Source: Nostoc sp. CHAB 5836
Lineage (GTDB): Bacteria > Cyanobacteriota > Cyanobacteriia > Cyanobacteriales > Nostocaceae
DNA length: 53,800 bases
Assembly (NCBI RefSeq): GCF_020829445.1
Contig: NZ_JAIVFV010000031.1
Span: forward strand, 1 to 53,800
Reading direction: 5' to 3'
Under the pieces are notes generated by a model. It saw only the letters and a list, made by a program, of their open reading frames with translations, had not been told where the DNA came from and made no database searches. Shown in pieces: positions 8,217 through 17,300 of this stretch. Position 1 is the first letter of the stretch, and every line of letters begins with the position of its first letter. The position numbers and the translations under genes are program-made.

Positions 8217-8400
8217 CTAAAGTTCTTTGGCTTTTAAGTAAGTCGGCACTATAAAATCTAATACTCTTTCTAAAGCAAAGTTGACAGCGCCATCTGGGCG
8301 CATCTTAGTCATGTCTGTTACTGTTAAGATATTTGTGGTTCTTTCTGGACAAACTTTGACACCTTGATGCACTTAGGCAGGCCTCAGACACTCTCTACGA
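8217..8400 (-). pseudogene. Possible C-terminal gene relic
   Basis: The minus strand reads open for about 60 codons into a stop at 8217-8219, with protein-like composition (TVTDMTKMRPDGAVNFALER, then VLDFIVPTYLKAKEL). No good start or ribosome-binding site is seen and the upstream part is repeat-like. I read it as the 3' end of a decayed gene of unknown family; a short real ORF from an internal ATG is also possible. Confidence 0.3.
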
Positions 8401-8634
8401 GACCCTGGGCGTAGCTTGATTCTTTGCAGGAATTACAGACTCGCGATCGCTTTTAGCGTCTTCCTCCTCCCGAAGGGAGAGGCTACGCCAAGACAGAAGG
8501 CCGCAGTGCCTCCCCTGAAAAAATATCATAATTAGAAAATGGAATGTCAATTCAAGAAATGGTTTGTTGGAAAATTTGGTATATCTGCTTGATTTCTACA
8601 TCATTTATTCATGTAACTTAAAGGAGATTTTTCC

Positions 8635-9378
8635 ATGCTTAAGTCATTCGAGTTTAGTGTAAAATCAGTTCCAACAATTGACTTACAACTTAGTGGTGAC
8701 ATTGTTTTATTTGAAAGTCCATCTGCAACTGAAATTTCTGTTCAAATCGAAGCAGATGATCAGACTTTAGAGGAATTCAATGTTGATCAACAGGAAGATA
8801 CAATTTACATTAGTCAACAAAATAATCAAGCATCAAGCAGATTTAGCTTTTTTGAGAATGTTGGCGGCAATGTTCATATCTTTAGTAATTCCCGCACTGT
8901 AGTTATCAACGGTGGAAGAGTAGACATCGGTGTTTCAAACAGTAATGAATTCTTACCACCAAAGGTCAAAATTATAACCCCAACGGCTAATTTAGAAGCT
9001 AAATTAAACGGAATCTCTAACATTAGTTGCAGACTTAGACTCCATAATACTTATTTATCTATTCAAGGTAGTGTCAAAGCAGATATCATTACTCAAAGTC
9101 TGGAAATTGACTCTTCTGGTTCATCTAAGGTTAAGGCAATTCTAGAAGGAGGCAGACTAGAACTTGACGTTTCTGGCTCGTCCCAAATCGACGTTCAAGG
9201 AACATGGACAAAAGCTTCTATCAATCTCTCTGGAAGTGGAAAAATTAGTACTACCGGCGAATGCCAAGGCGACTATAAGGTTAATGCTAGTGGTACTGGG
9301 AGTGTGGTTCACTCTGGCAATGTTAGAGGCAGAATTCGAGAAAATACTTCTGGTTGTGCAAGGGTACGAATCGGATGA
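8635..9378 (+). CDS. GIN-domain (DUF2807-like) beta-helical protein
   Basis: 247 residues. The second half shows the repeating short beta-strand pattern with SSGSSKVKA, VSGSSQIDVQG, LSGSGKISTTG and ASGTGSVVHSG typical of the 'head GIN' adhesin-like domain, expected to fold as a right-handed beta-solenoid. Unlike most family members there is no signal peptide or lipobox, so the protein may be cytoplasmic or exported by a non-Sec route. The start is supported by AAAGGAG about 8 bases upstream. It stands alone, with a strong hairpin terminator about 140 bp downstream. Function unknown. Confidence 0.75.
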   Translation: MLKSFEFSVKSVPTIDLQLSGDIVLFESPSATEISVQIEADDQTLEEFNVDQQEDTIYISQQNNQASSRFSFFENVGGNVHIFSNSRTVVINGGRVDIGVSNSNEFLPPKVKIITPTANLEAKLNGISNISCRLRLHNTYLSIQGSVKADIITQSLEIDSSGSSKVKAILEGGRLELDVSGSSQIDVQGTWTKASINLSGSGKISTTGECQGDYKVNASGTGSVVHSGNVRGRIRENTSGCARVRIG

Positions 9379-9379
9379 A

Positions 9380-9496
9380 CTTTGTCATTTGTCATTTGTC
9401 ATTTGTCATTGGTCATTTGTCATTAGTCATTAGTAAAGATTTTAAGTCTATTTACGTTTCGTAACATACTTTGATTTTTTCGCGCCAACTTACTTA
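9380..9496 (-). repeat. MITE-like family A, half copy A4 with heptamer array
   Basis: Begins as repeated TTTGTCA units and continues through ATTTACGTTTCGTAACATAC to the end CGCGCCAACTTACTTA. The other end is missing. It lies just downstream of the GIN-domain stop codon. Confidence 0.8.
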
Positions 9497-9520
9497 CTGC
9501 ATCCTTGTCCTTATTCAAAG

Positions 9521-9543
9521 CCTCTCTCCTAAAAGGAGAGAGG
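9521..9543. terminator. Perfect 10-bp hairpin between convergent genes
   Basis: CCTCTCTCCT and AGGAGAGAGG pair perfectly around an AAA loop. It sits between the convergent GIN-domain and CHAT genes and could terminate both. No long T-run follows on either strand. Confidence 0.6.
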
Positions 9544-9587
9544 TTTGGAGAGAGGTCAAAATTGTACTTCACGCTTGCCGATAACCG

Positions 9588-12257
9588 CTATAACCAATTA
9601 CCCACAAGCACATAAGGTGCCCAAAAATATGGGCGATTTTCTTTAGCTAAAATCGCAAGTTGGGCGCGTTGTAGTGCTTGGGCTTTAGTTACCCCAGCAT
9701 CTAACTGCCGGTATAATTCACCCATAAAGTCGCTACTAGATTGATCATCTACTGTCCACAAAGTTGCGATCGTACTGCGTGCGCCTGCTCGCACCGCAAC
9801 TCCAGCTAATCCTAAAGCAGCTCGTTTGTCTCCTGTGGCAGTTTTACAGGCACTAAGGACGAGTAATTCAATTGTCTCTGGTCGGCTTTCACCCCTAGTT
9901 CGTAGTAAATTATCAAACTCTCTAACCTTCAGTAGAGCATCCCAGGTAATAATATAGGTTTGTTCAATGTCTGAACTAAATTGCCCATGAGTAGCCAAGT
10001 GTACTACTGAAAAGGGAGTAGATTGAATTTGCTTTTCCAGATTAGTTTCAGTGAAATCCTGATTTAAGAGTTGTTTACTTGTTTTAACTTCAGACTGGAC
10101 TTGTTTTAATTCCTGTGTCACATTTGAGAGTTCGGCAAAGGATTTACCTTCAATCAAGCGTTCTTGCTCAACTCCCCCTACTAAAACGTTTAGCCGCACG
10201 TTTCGTAATGGTTTGGGATCAACAAGTTGCAAACCAGGGGTCAAAGAAATAGCATACTTTTCTATCAAATATTTCTGCTGTTGTTGATCGTAGAGAATCG
10301 CCATTGGGATATTTCGCAAAGAACCATCTAGAACAAACACTAAAGTTTTTATACCTTTGTTTGCTAAATCTGATTCAATAGGTTTAATTAACCAGTCATA
10401 TAACTGTTGTGAGCGCTGCTTCACATCCGGCTGCCTACTAGCAACGGGTAAATCTTTCTGTAGTTGTTCTACAGTTTTTTCTAATACATCTTTAGGTATT
10501 TTAGTAGTGTTGCGGTAGATTGTATCTTGCTCTGGCAAACTAGTAATAATTTCCAATCGGTTATCTAAAATAATTGGATAGATAATAGCTGTCGATTTAT
10601 CCTTTTGAACTAATTTATCAAGGTCAACTCTTGGTAGTAAACAGGGCGAACGAAAGAAGTTATCTAATTCCGCTAACTGGAGAGATTCGATTACCTGACG
10701 GGCTTGAATGAGATTATCTGGTTTTTGATTCGTATTTTCCTTAACTTGCAACAATAAATCAACGTACTCTCGATATACGGGTTCTATGCTCTCGCGGAAA
10801 GAAAATTGGACGTCAGGATTAATTGCAACTAAATCGTTACGAAGGGATTTGAGAGCGTTATAAGCTCGCTTATAAGCTGCTGTTGCTGCTAAGATATTAG
10901 ATTCCTTTTGCAGTATCCGTCCCATTTGCCAATGCCATTGATAAGCAATGTCTTGAGCATCAATAGACTCAGCTCTCACCAATGCTTGCTGTATGAGGGT
11001 TTTGGCATCAGATAACTGTCCGGTTTGTTCGTACAGTTCGCCAAGAGTCCCAAGAGCATAAGATTCGGTTCGTTCATCTTTTAAACTCTTAGCTACTTGG
11101 ACAGCTTCCGCTAGCATTTTAGCAACATCTTTTGGCTGAACTGAGTTCTGTGTCATTTTGCTCAGACTTTGGGCAAAGTTAATCCGGTAATTAACAGCCG
11201 TCCGACTTGGAGGTAAATTGTCTATCTGAGACTGAATTTCGGGAAATAATGCCTTTGCTGTGCTAAATTCCTTTTGCTCTACCAATAGTCTTAATAGATT
11301 CAGTTGACCCTGGAGGCGCACAGCAGGTATTGCAGATGCAATCTCCACTGCTTGTTGATAGTATTGAATTGCTGTTTTACTGTAATCCTTGGCGCTGCTT
11401 GAGTTACCCAAACTAAGTTGAGCGTATGTTTGAGCGCGAGCTGTATTACCTAAACTAAGTAAAGCATTACTTTGAGCGATCGCACTACCCACTCGTTTAG
11501 CCACAGAAGAACTTTCTTCTAAAATCTTCTGGGAGTCGCTTAAATAACCCAAACTTCGTAGGACATTCCCTAAGTTATACAATCCTGTGGCTTTAACAGA
11601 AGAATCTGCTTGTTTTTGGAGAATTTTTTCTACCGAAATCAACGTTTTCTCTGCTTGCAGATAATTCCCCAGAGCTTGCATTGCTTGGGTTTGATTAATG
11701 CGATTATGAATCAGTGCTGATATATCATCTAAGAGTTGATAAATTTTAGCTGCTTCTTGCCAAGTACTCAGGGCTACTTCGGTTTGCCCCTGTGCTAATT
11801 CCAGTCCACCCCGAACATCCAAAGCTTGGGCAAAGATTTGCGATTGCTCTTGTGAAGAATCGGAATTTTTGAGAGTTTGTAATAGTTTAATACTTTGTGC
11901 GATCGCTGAAGTTGCCTCTTGCCATTTTCCTAATTGCTGGTAAGCTAAAGAAAGATTGGTCAAAGTTATAGCTTCATTCAATACATCATTCTTAGCTTTA
12001 AATTCTGCTGCTGCTTTTTTGAGAAGTTCTACCCCTTGGGCAAACTGTCCCCCTTCATAAAGCGCTTGACTTTGCTGCACTAAGCTAGAAGTCTCGGTTG
12101 GGTTGACAACCGGCGTTGTTGCTGAAATCCGAAACGATAGGATTTTAGATTTTGCAAAAGCTGCTGTCAAGTAGTTAGATGAATCAAAATAACATGATAA
12201 ACATATGCAGAGAAAGGCACTCAATAATAATAACAAGAAATATTTGAAAATTTTCAT
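9588..12257 (-). CDS. Secreted TPR-CHAT protein (caspase-like)
   Basis: 889 residues. An N-terminal hydrophobic signal/anchor (FKYFLLLLLSAFLCICLSCYF) is followed by tetratricopeptide-like helical repeats across about residues 60-470, then a C-terminal CHAT domain (about 590-889). The CHAT dyad is intact: His757 in HLATHG and Cys804 in LSACKTATG, so it may be an active clan CD cysteine peptidase, although many cyanobacterial CHAT proteins have no known substrate. It is the last gene of a minus-strand set with TpsB and TpsA, an arrangement frequent in cyanobacteria, suggesting action on the secreted TpsA or its transport. The gap to tpsB is about 295 bp and filled by repeats, so it may have its own promoter. 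Confidence 0.92.
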   Translation of the reverse strand: MKIFKYFLLLLLSAFLCICLSCYFDSSNYLTAAFAKSKILSFRISATTPVVNPTETSSLVQQSQALYEGGQFAQGVELLKKAAAEFKAKNDVLNEAITLTNLSLAYQQLGKWQEATSAIAQSIKLLQTLKNSDSSQEQSQIFAQALDVRGGLELAQGQTEVALSTWQEAAKIYQLLDDISALIHNRINQTQAMQALGNYLQAEKTLISVEKILQKQADSSVKATGLYNLGNVLRSLGYLSDSQKILEESSSVAKRVGSAIAQSNALLSLGNTARAQTYAQLSLGNSSSAKDYSKTAIQYYQQAVEIASAIPAVRLQGQLNLLRLLVEQKEFSTAKALFPEIQSQIDNLPPSRTAVNYRINFAQSLSKMTQNSVQPKDVAKMLAEAVQVAKSLKDERTESYALGTLGELYEQTGQLSDAKTLIQQALVRAESIDAQDIAYQWHWQMGRILQKESNILAATAAYKRAYNALKSLRNDLVAINPDVQFSFRESIEPVYREYVDLLLQVKENTNQKPDNLIQARQVIESLQLAELDNFFRSPCLLPRVDLDKLVQKDKSTAIIYPIILDNRLEIITSLPEQDTIYRNTTKIPKDVLEKTVEQLQKDLPVASRQPDVKQRSQQLYDWLIKPIESDLANKGIKTLVFVLDGSLRNIPMAILYDQQQQKYLIEKYAISLTPGLQLVDPKPLRNVRLNVLVGGVEQERLIEGKSFAELSNVTQELKQVQSEVKTSKQLLNQDFTETNLEKQIQSTPFSVVHLATHGQFSSDIEQTYIITWDALLKVREFDNLLRTRGESRPETIELLVLSACKTATGDKRAALGLAGVAVRAGARSTIATLWTVDDQSSSDFMGELYRQLDAGVTKAQALQRAQLAILAKENRPYFWAPYVLVGNWL

Positions 12258-12317
12258 ATAAACTTACAAGGCTGAATATTGATTTTAGATAAGTAATTAG
12301 GCGAGAATAAATCAAAG

Positions 12318-12384
12318 TAAGTAGGTTGGCGCAATTAAAGTTAACTGGCTAAGGCTGTCATTTGTCATTTGTCATTTGTCATTA
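12318..12384 (-). repeat. MITE-like family A, half copy A5
   Basis: Carries the TAAGTAGGTTGGCGCAATTA end, AACTGGCTAAGGCTGTCA and three TTTGTCA-type heptamers, then stops abruptly where family B copy B2 starts. This suggests that one element inserted into, or recombined with, the other. Confidence 0.8.
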
Positions 12385-12521
12385 GAGCTTATTTATAAAG
12401 TAAATATTAAGTAGGGTGTGTTACGGCTGTGTAGGAATTTGAGCATTTGAGAAAGTCCAATTTAGCGGTAACGCACCATATTTCCAGATGCGTTACGCGC
12501 TGCTTTAACGCACCCTACAAT
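12384..12521. repeat. MITE-like family B, partial copy B2
   Basis: AGAGCTTATTTATAAAGTAA at the left end and the internal TAGGGTGTGTTACGGCTGTG match B1 (4667-4830) in opposite orientation. The right end is degraded near 12521. Confidence 0.7.
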
Positions 12522-12552
12522 GTATCTATTCTAATTAGTTCTATAAAAACGG

Positions 12553-14340
12553 TTAAAAGGGGTTATATTGTACAAAAAAATACAAACCATTTTCTTGCCA
12601 TGTATTGCCTTGAGTATCAACAGAAACTAAAGGAATACCCCACTCAACAGCAGCAGTAAAGTTATTACCCTGTAACCAACGCAAACCCAAACCAACGGAA
12701 GCTAAGGTGTTAGTATTATTTTCATTTCCACTCGACGAATTATTCCAAGCAGTACCAACATCAACAAATGGAGTAACTTGCAGAACTCCATCCCACGGAG
12801 ACACACGCACAATTGGTAGTCTCAATTCAACCGAAGCGAGAGCGCCATTATCTGTCAATAGTAAATCTTGACGATACCCTCTTACGCTATTTATACCACC
12901 TAAACCAAATTGTTCGGAAGCTAAAAGCGTTGTAGAACCCAGTTGCACATCGCCACGAATTAATAGTAAAGTATCAGGAGCTAAGAGGCGTACCCATTGC
13001 GCCTGTCCTTGCCAAGCAAAAAAACGGCTATCAGGAGCCGTTTCATTGATTGTGGCATTGAATCCACCAATACCCAGACTAAATTGAGAGCGAGCAGCAA
13101 TTACTTCTTGGCTATTGCGAGAAGTCCATTCTTGAAAAAATCGCAATGCAGATACTCTGGTGCGTCCTTCTTCGTCAGCCCCTGGTGAAAGTACAAAAAG
13201 GGGAACCTCATACTCTTCTACTAGAGAGGAGGAAATATCACTTTCTCTGCGAGAAGCAGTTATCCCAAAAGCGAACTCTTGGTTGAGAGTTTGCAATAAA
13301 GGCTGGCGAAATGTCAGTTCGTAATATTGGGAAGCTGATTCAATATCTAGTATATTGAATGGACGCTCAATCACATTGGCTGATGTATTACCATAGCTGA
13401 AGCTGAGAGTACCATTGCGAGGATTGACGGGAAAAGTGTAGCTGGCATCTATAGTATTACTACCATCAGTATTGCTATATCCTAACGATATACTATCTCC
13501 AAATCCGAGTAAATTGGCTTCATTTATTTGCAGCTGCCGTCGAAAGCTACCAACACTGGGGGAGCGGCCATTGTCCAGTATTGTTTGTATATTAAATGAA
13601 TCTGCCTCAGTTACTTTGATAGCCAGCAAATTAGCACCAGCACGTGAGCCAGCAGACAGTTCAGCAGACAAGTTTTGAATTAAAGGATTGAGTTGCAATA
13701 ATTGTAGGGACTCTAACAGGCGTTTTTGATTCAAAGGAGTGGATGCTCCTAAACCGATACGGCTACGGATATAATTTGGGTTTAGTCGCCTAGTACCAGT
13801 TATCTGGATATCTTCTAATGCGCCTTCGATTACCTGGATTCGCACAACACCGCCAGTCAGAGCTTGTTCAGGAATATAAGCTCCAGAAGTAATGTATCCC
13901 TCTTGAATATAAAGCTCGGTAATTTTAGAACGAGCTTCTAATAATTGTGCAAATGTTATGGGTTTGTTGAGAAAATCAGCAAGTATCTGATTTAATTTTT
14001 CTGGGCTGAATACCGTACTGCCAACAACTTGAAACTGTTTAACAGTGAAGATTTGTGATGTTTCGGGGAGTGGTTGATCTGGTGTGGGTAGTGGTTGATT
14101 AGGTTTGAGTAGTTCGGATGGAGGGGGTAGTTGCTGTGGTGGAGAAGGTGGTGTTGGTGGTGTTCTGGGTGAAGGTGGTTGGACATCCTGCGGCGGCGGG
14201 AGTTGCGGAAGCGAGGGAAAATTATTTTGAGGTAGTTGTACGCGATTTATTGTTTGCGCCCTGCTTGCTGATGTTATCAGACTACTGAACAACATCAGCA
14301 AGTAAGATGCTATAAAAATATGAGTAACTTTAGCTACCAT
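12553..14340 (-). CDS. TpsB outer-membrane transporter (ShlB/FhaC/HecB family)
   Basis: 595 residues from the chosen ATG at 14340 (MVAKVTHIFIAS, a signal peptide ending near ASRAQT); the frame is open to 14397 but without signal-like sequence. After a proline-rich linker comes a POTRA domain (from about FTVKQFQVVGSTVFSP) and a second POTRA-like segment. The rest is a beta-barrel of Omp85/TpsB type with the VRGY signature (INSVRGYRQDLL) and a C-terminal aromatic residue (YNPF). It would secrete the TpsA protein through the outer membrane. The start codon overlaps the end of tpsA by 11 bp (ATGGTAGCTAA), implying translational coupling. Confidence 0.93.
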   Translation of the reverse strand: MVAKVTHIFIASYLLMLFSSLITSASRAQTINRVQLPQNNFPSLPQLPPPQDVQPPSPRTPPTPPSPPQQLPPPSELLKPNQPLPTPDQPLPETSQIFTVKQFQVVGSTVFSPEKLNQILADFLNKPITFAQLLEARSKITELYIQEGYITSGAYIPEQALTGGVVRIQVIEGALEDIQITGTRRLNPNYIRSRIGLGASTPLNQKRLLESLQLLQLNPLIQNLSAELSAGSRAGANLLAIKVTEADSFNIQTILDNGRSPSVGSFRRQLQINEANLLGFGDSISLGYSNTDGSNTIDASYTFPVNPRNGTLSFSYGNTSANVIERPFNILDIESASQYYELTFRQPLLQTLNQEFAFGITASRRESDISSSLVEEYEVPLFVLSPGADEEGRTRVSALRFFQEWTSRNSQEVIAARSQFSLGIGGFNATINETAPDSRFFAWQGQAQWVRLLAPDTLLLIRGDVQLGSTTLLASEQFGLGGINSVRGYRQDLLLTDNGALASVELRLPIVRVSPWDGVLQVTPFVDVGTAWNNSSSGNENNTNTLASVGLGLRWLQGNNFTAAVEWGIPLVSVDTQGNTWQENGLYFFVQYNPF

Positions 14341-17300
14341 AACATTGAACTGGCTTCTGTCTGGAAGTATGAGGTGTAACGGTGGATGAATTAGCACTGA
14401 GGATTATTTGTCCAAAAGCGTTTAGCGTTGCACCTGTGGCTTCAACAATACGACCGGGAGTGGAGGTAGTTGTTTTACTGGTAACAGGTGGTAGGGAGCG
14501 GTTATTGTTACGGGGTTTAAGAGACACCCAATCTATTTGTGGCGCATCAGGAGCGAGAATGTCTTTGGGATTGGGCGGTAAACCGCCACGTCCAGTGATC
14601 ACAAACTTGCTTTGAGCGTAACCTGGACTATAGCAGCCTTGGGCTACCTGGGTGTCAACTGGTATTGTTGGCAACTCAACTAAGCCACTGTTGGGGTCAA
14701 TATCGGGTGTGTTGATTTCTACAGAACCACTTAACTCAGGACTTGCTCCAGTAGCAGTGATGTCACTTGTCCTGTCAGATGCCACATTTTGAAACCGTGT
14801 ACCAAAGATAACTTGAGCATTAATTCGGACGTTACCGCCACGGAAGTTAGCAGAATTGGCGCTGATATCGCTATTTTTAAAAGCAATGAGGAAATCTGTG
14901 TCAATATTGATGTTGCCGCCAGGAATACCAGAACCTTGGGCATTGGTGGTGATAGAACTTTGATTGCCTAGTAACATTAAAGGCGATCGCATAAAGATAT
15001 TTCCACCTCCTCCTGTAGTGTCAGCAGTCATTTTGGCAGCGTTGTTGAGATATATCGAGTTAGCGTTAACTTTTAAGTCACCTGCACGCCCTAAGCCTGT
15101 ACTACTTACAGTTATTTTCGCCCCATCCTGAAGCGCCAATTTTCCTGTTGTCAGTGTCAAGTCACCACCTGCTCCTTCTCCTGTGGTCTCAGCCGAAATC
15201 ACTGAGCCGTTACCAGTGACGTTAATAGATTCAGGAGCATTGACACTCAGGGTTCCTCCTTTACCACTACCAGAGCTAGCAGCCGATACCGTTGCTCCTC
15301 CAGTCAAATTGACAGCTAAGGTTTGCCCATTGTCATTGGGTTGAATTGTCAAGTTCCCGCCTGGTGCAGTTCCTGTCGTCCCAGCTTCTAAACTGCTGCC
15401 GTTTGTCAAGTTCAATTGTGCAGCTTGCACGGTCAGATTCCCACCACTAGCTGCGGGGTTAGTAGAATGAGTAGCGGCTGAAACGCGCATTCCATTGGCG
15501 ATAGTTAGTTTCTCAGTACCAAGAAGCACATCACCAGCTCGTCCACTACCAACACCTTCCGATGTCGCCGCCAAGATACCATTACCATTGAGGGTGATTG
15601 ACTCAGGAGCGCTCAGAGTAAGGTTTCCTCCCTTACCGCTACCAGAGGTAGATGCTGATATCTGCGCTTGATCAGAGAAGTTAACCGTCAAGGTTTGTCC
15701 GTTCAAAGGTTGAAGCGTCAAGTTTCCAGCTGGGCCTGTACTGCTTGTCTGAGCAAAAACACCACTAGTGGAACCAGATAACTGTATTTCAGGAATATTT
15801 AGTGTGATGTCACCTGCTTGTGCGCTACCAAAGGTAGAGGTGCGCAGTTGCCCATCATTCAAAACACTCAAGGTATTGGCGCTAAGAGTGATGTCACCTG
15901 CATCCTTTTGCCCAGAAGTACTGGCTGTCAGTGCAGCACCATCGTTGATAGTTAGGGAGTTGGTGTTAACTGTTATATTGCCACCCTTTCCAGTTGAGCC
16001 TTCACCGACAGCAGTTGTCAACAGGCTCCGACCGACAATGTCGTTGGGTTTAGGATTTTCAAGGGAAGTCCCACTCAGTTCTATAGAAGAGGCGCGAACA
16101 TTTAAGTCACCCGCATTTCCGGCATTAATTGTAGAAACCGATGCTTGCGCTCCACCCTGAATCAATAACCGTCCAGTTTCAATAGTCAAGTTTCCAGCAT
16201 TTCCTGTATTTGCAGTCCCAGAAATTACACCGCTCGGAAATGGACGATCTTCTAGGAAGTCAGAGACTAAAGCTCCAGCAAATCCAATAAAATCTTGTAT
16301 TTGAGAGGCGGACAACCCTTGTTTTGAAGTGCCAACAAGTTCTACTGAATCAGAGGCCTTAATGATCAATTCGCCTCCATTTCCAGAGCTAGAAGTACCC
16401 GCCGAGATAATTCCTCCATTGCTGACCATCAGTTTCTTAGTATTAATAACCAATTTTTTAGTATCTCCAGATCCCTGTGTTCCAGAAGCCAAAACGGTGG
16501 GAATATTTTCTGATGAGGTGCCACTAAGTTCTACAGATTCAGAGGCGTTCACAGTCAATTCCCCTCCTGGCATCTTGCCACCAGTACCAGTTGTCACCCA
16601 TGCCCCATCACGGACAATTAACTGTCTAGTATCAATGGTCAAGTTGCCCCCTGCTCCCCGACCGACAGTTTCATTACGCAATCCACTAGGAATCTTACTT
16701 GTTGTAGTCAACAGATATGAAGGAGAATCATTAGCTGAGGTACCACTGAGTTCTATCAAGTCTGCTTTCACGCTTAAATTTCCTCCATGTCCTGCCGTAA
16801 TTGTACCTGCCGATACCCCTGCCCCATCACGGACAATTAACCGCCCAGTTTCAATGGTCAGGTCTCCGGCATCTCCACTTGCAGTAGGTAAAAAACTTAA
16901 AAAACCAGAAACATTAGAAAGATTGTTGGCAAACCTCCGGGCATCAATTGAAGCGGAAAACAGACCAATAGGAACACGAAAATCGTCAGAAGATCCGGAG
17001 ATATTTCCAGGAATATTAATAGCAACCGTGGCATCTGATGAGGGACTGCCAGTTAGTTCTACTGAGTCAGAAGCATTCACAATCAAATCCCCACCATCAC
17101 CACCAGAAAAAGTAGCAGTCCCTACTACTCCATCTTGAACAATCAACTTCTCTGTATCCACAAACAAGTCTCCACCATTTCCCAAACCAAAAACGATATT
17201 GTAGATAGAGCTATTACTGATTTCTATGTCTTTTGCTTTTACGGTCAAATTTCCAGTACCCCCTGTGCTAGTACTGCCGACCGATACCCCTGCCCCATCA

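Larger units (their letters stand above)
7815..8634. other. Intergenic region with repeat and gene relic
   Basis: Holds the inverted repeat at 7952-8026, a coding-looking relic at about 8217-8400, and dispersed fragments near 8460-8510. The GIN-domain gene's ribosome-binding site AAAGGAG lies at about 8620. No complete gene was found. Confidence 0.5.

Noticed and set aside
16329..17138. 269-codon plus-strand ORF antisense to tpsA
   Set aside because: A shadow frame caused by biased codon use in the Gly/Ser/Thr-rich exoprotein gene.
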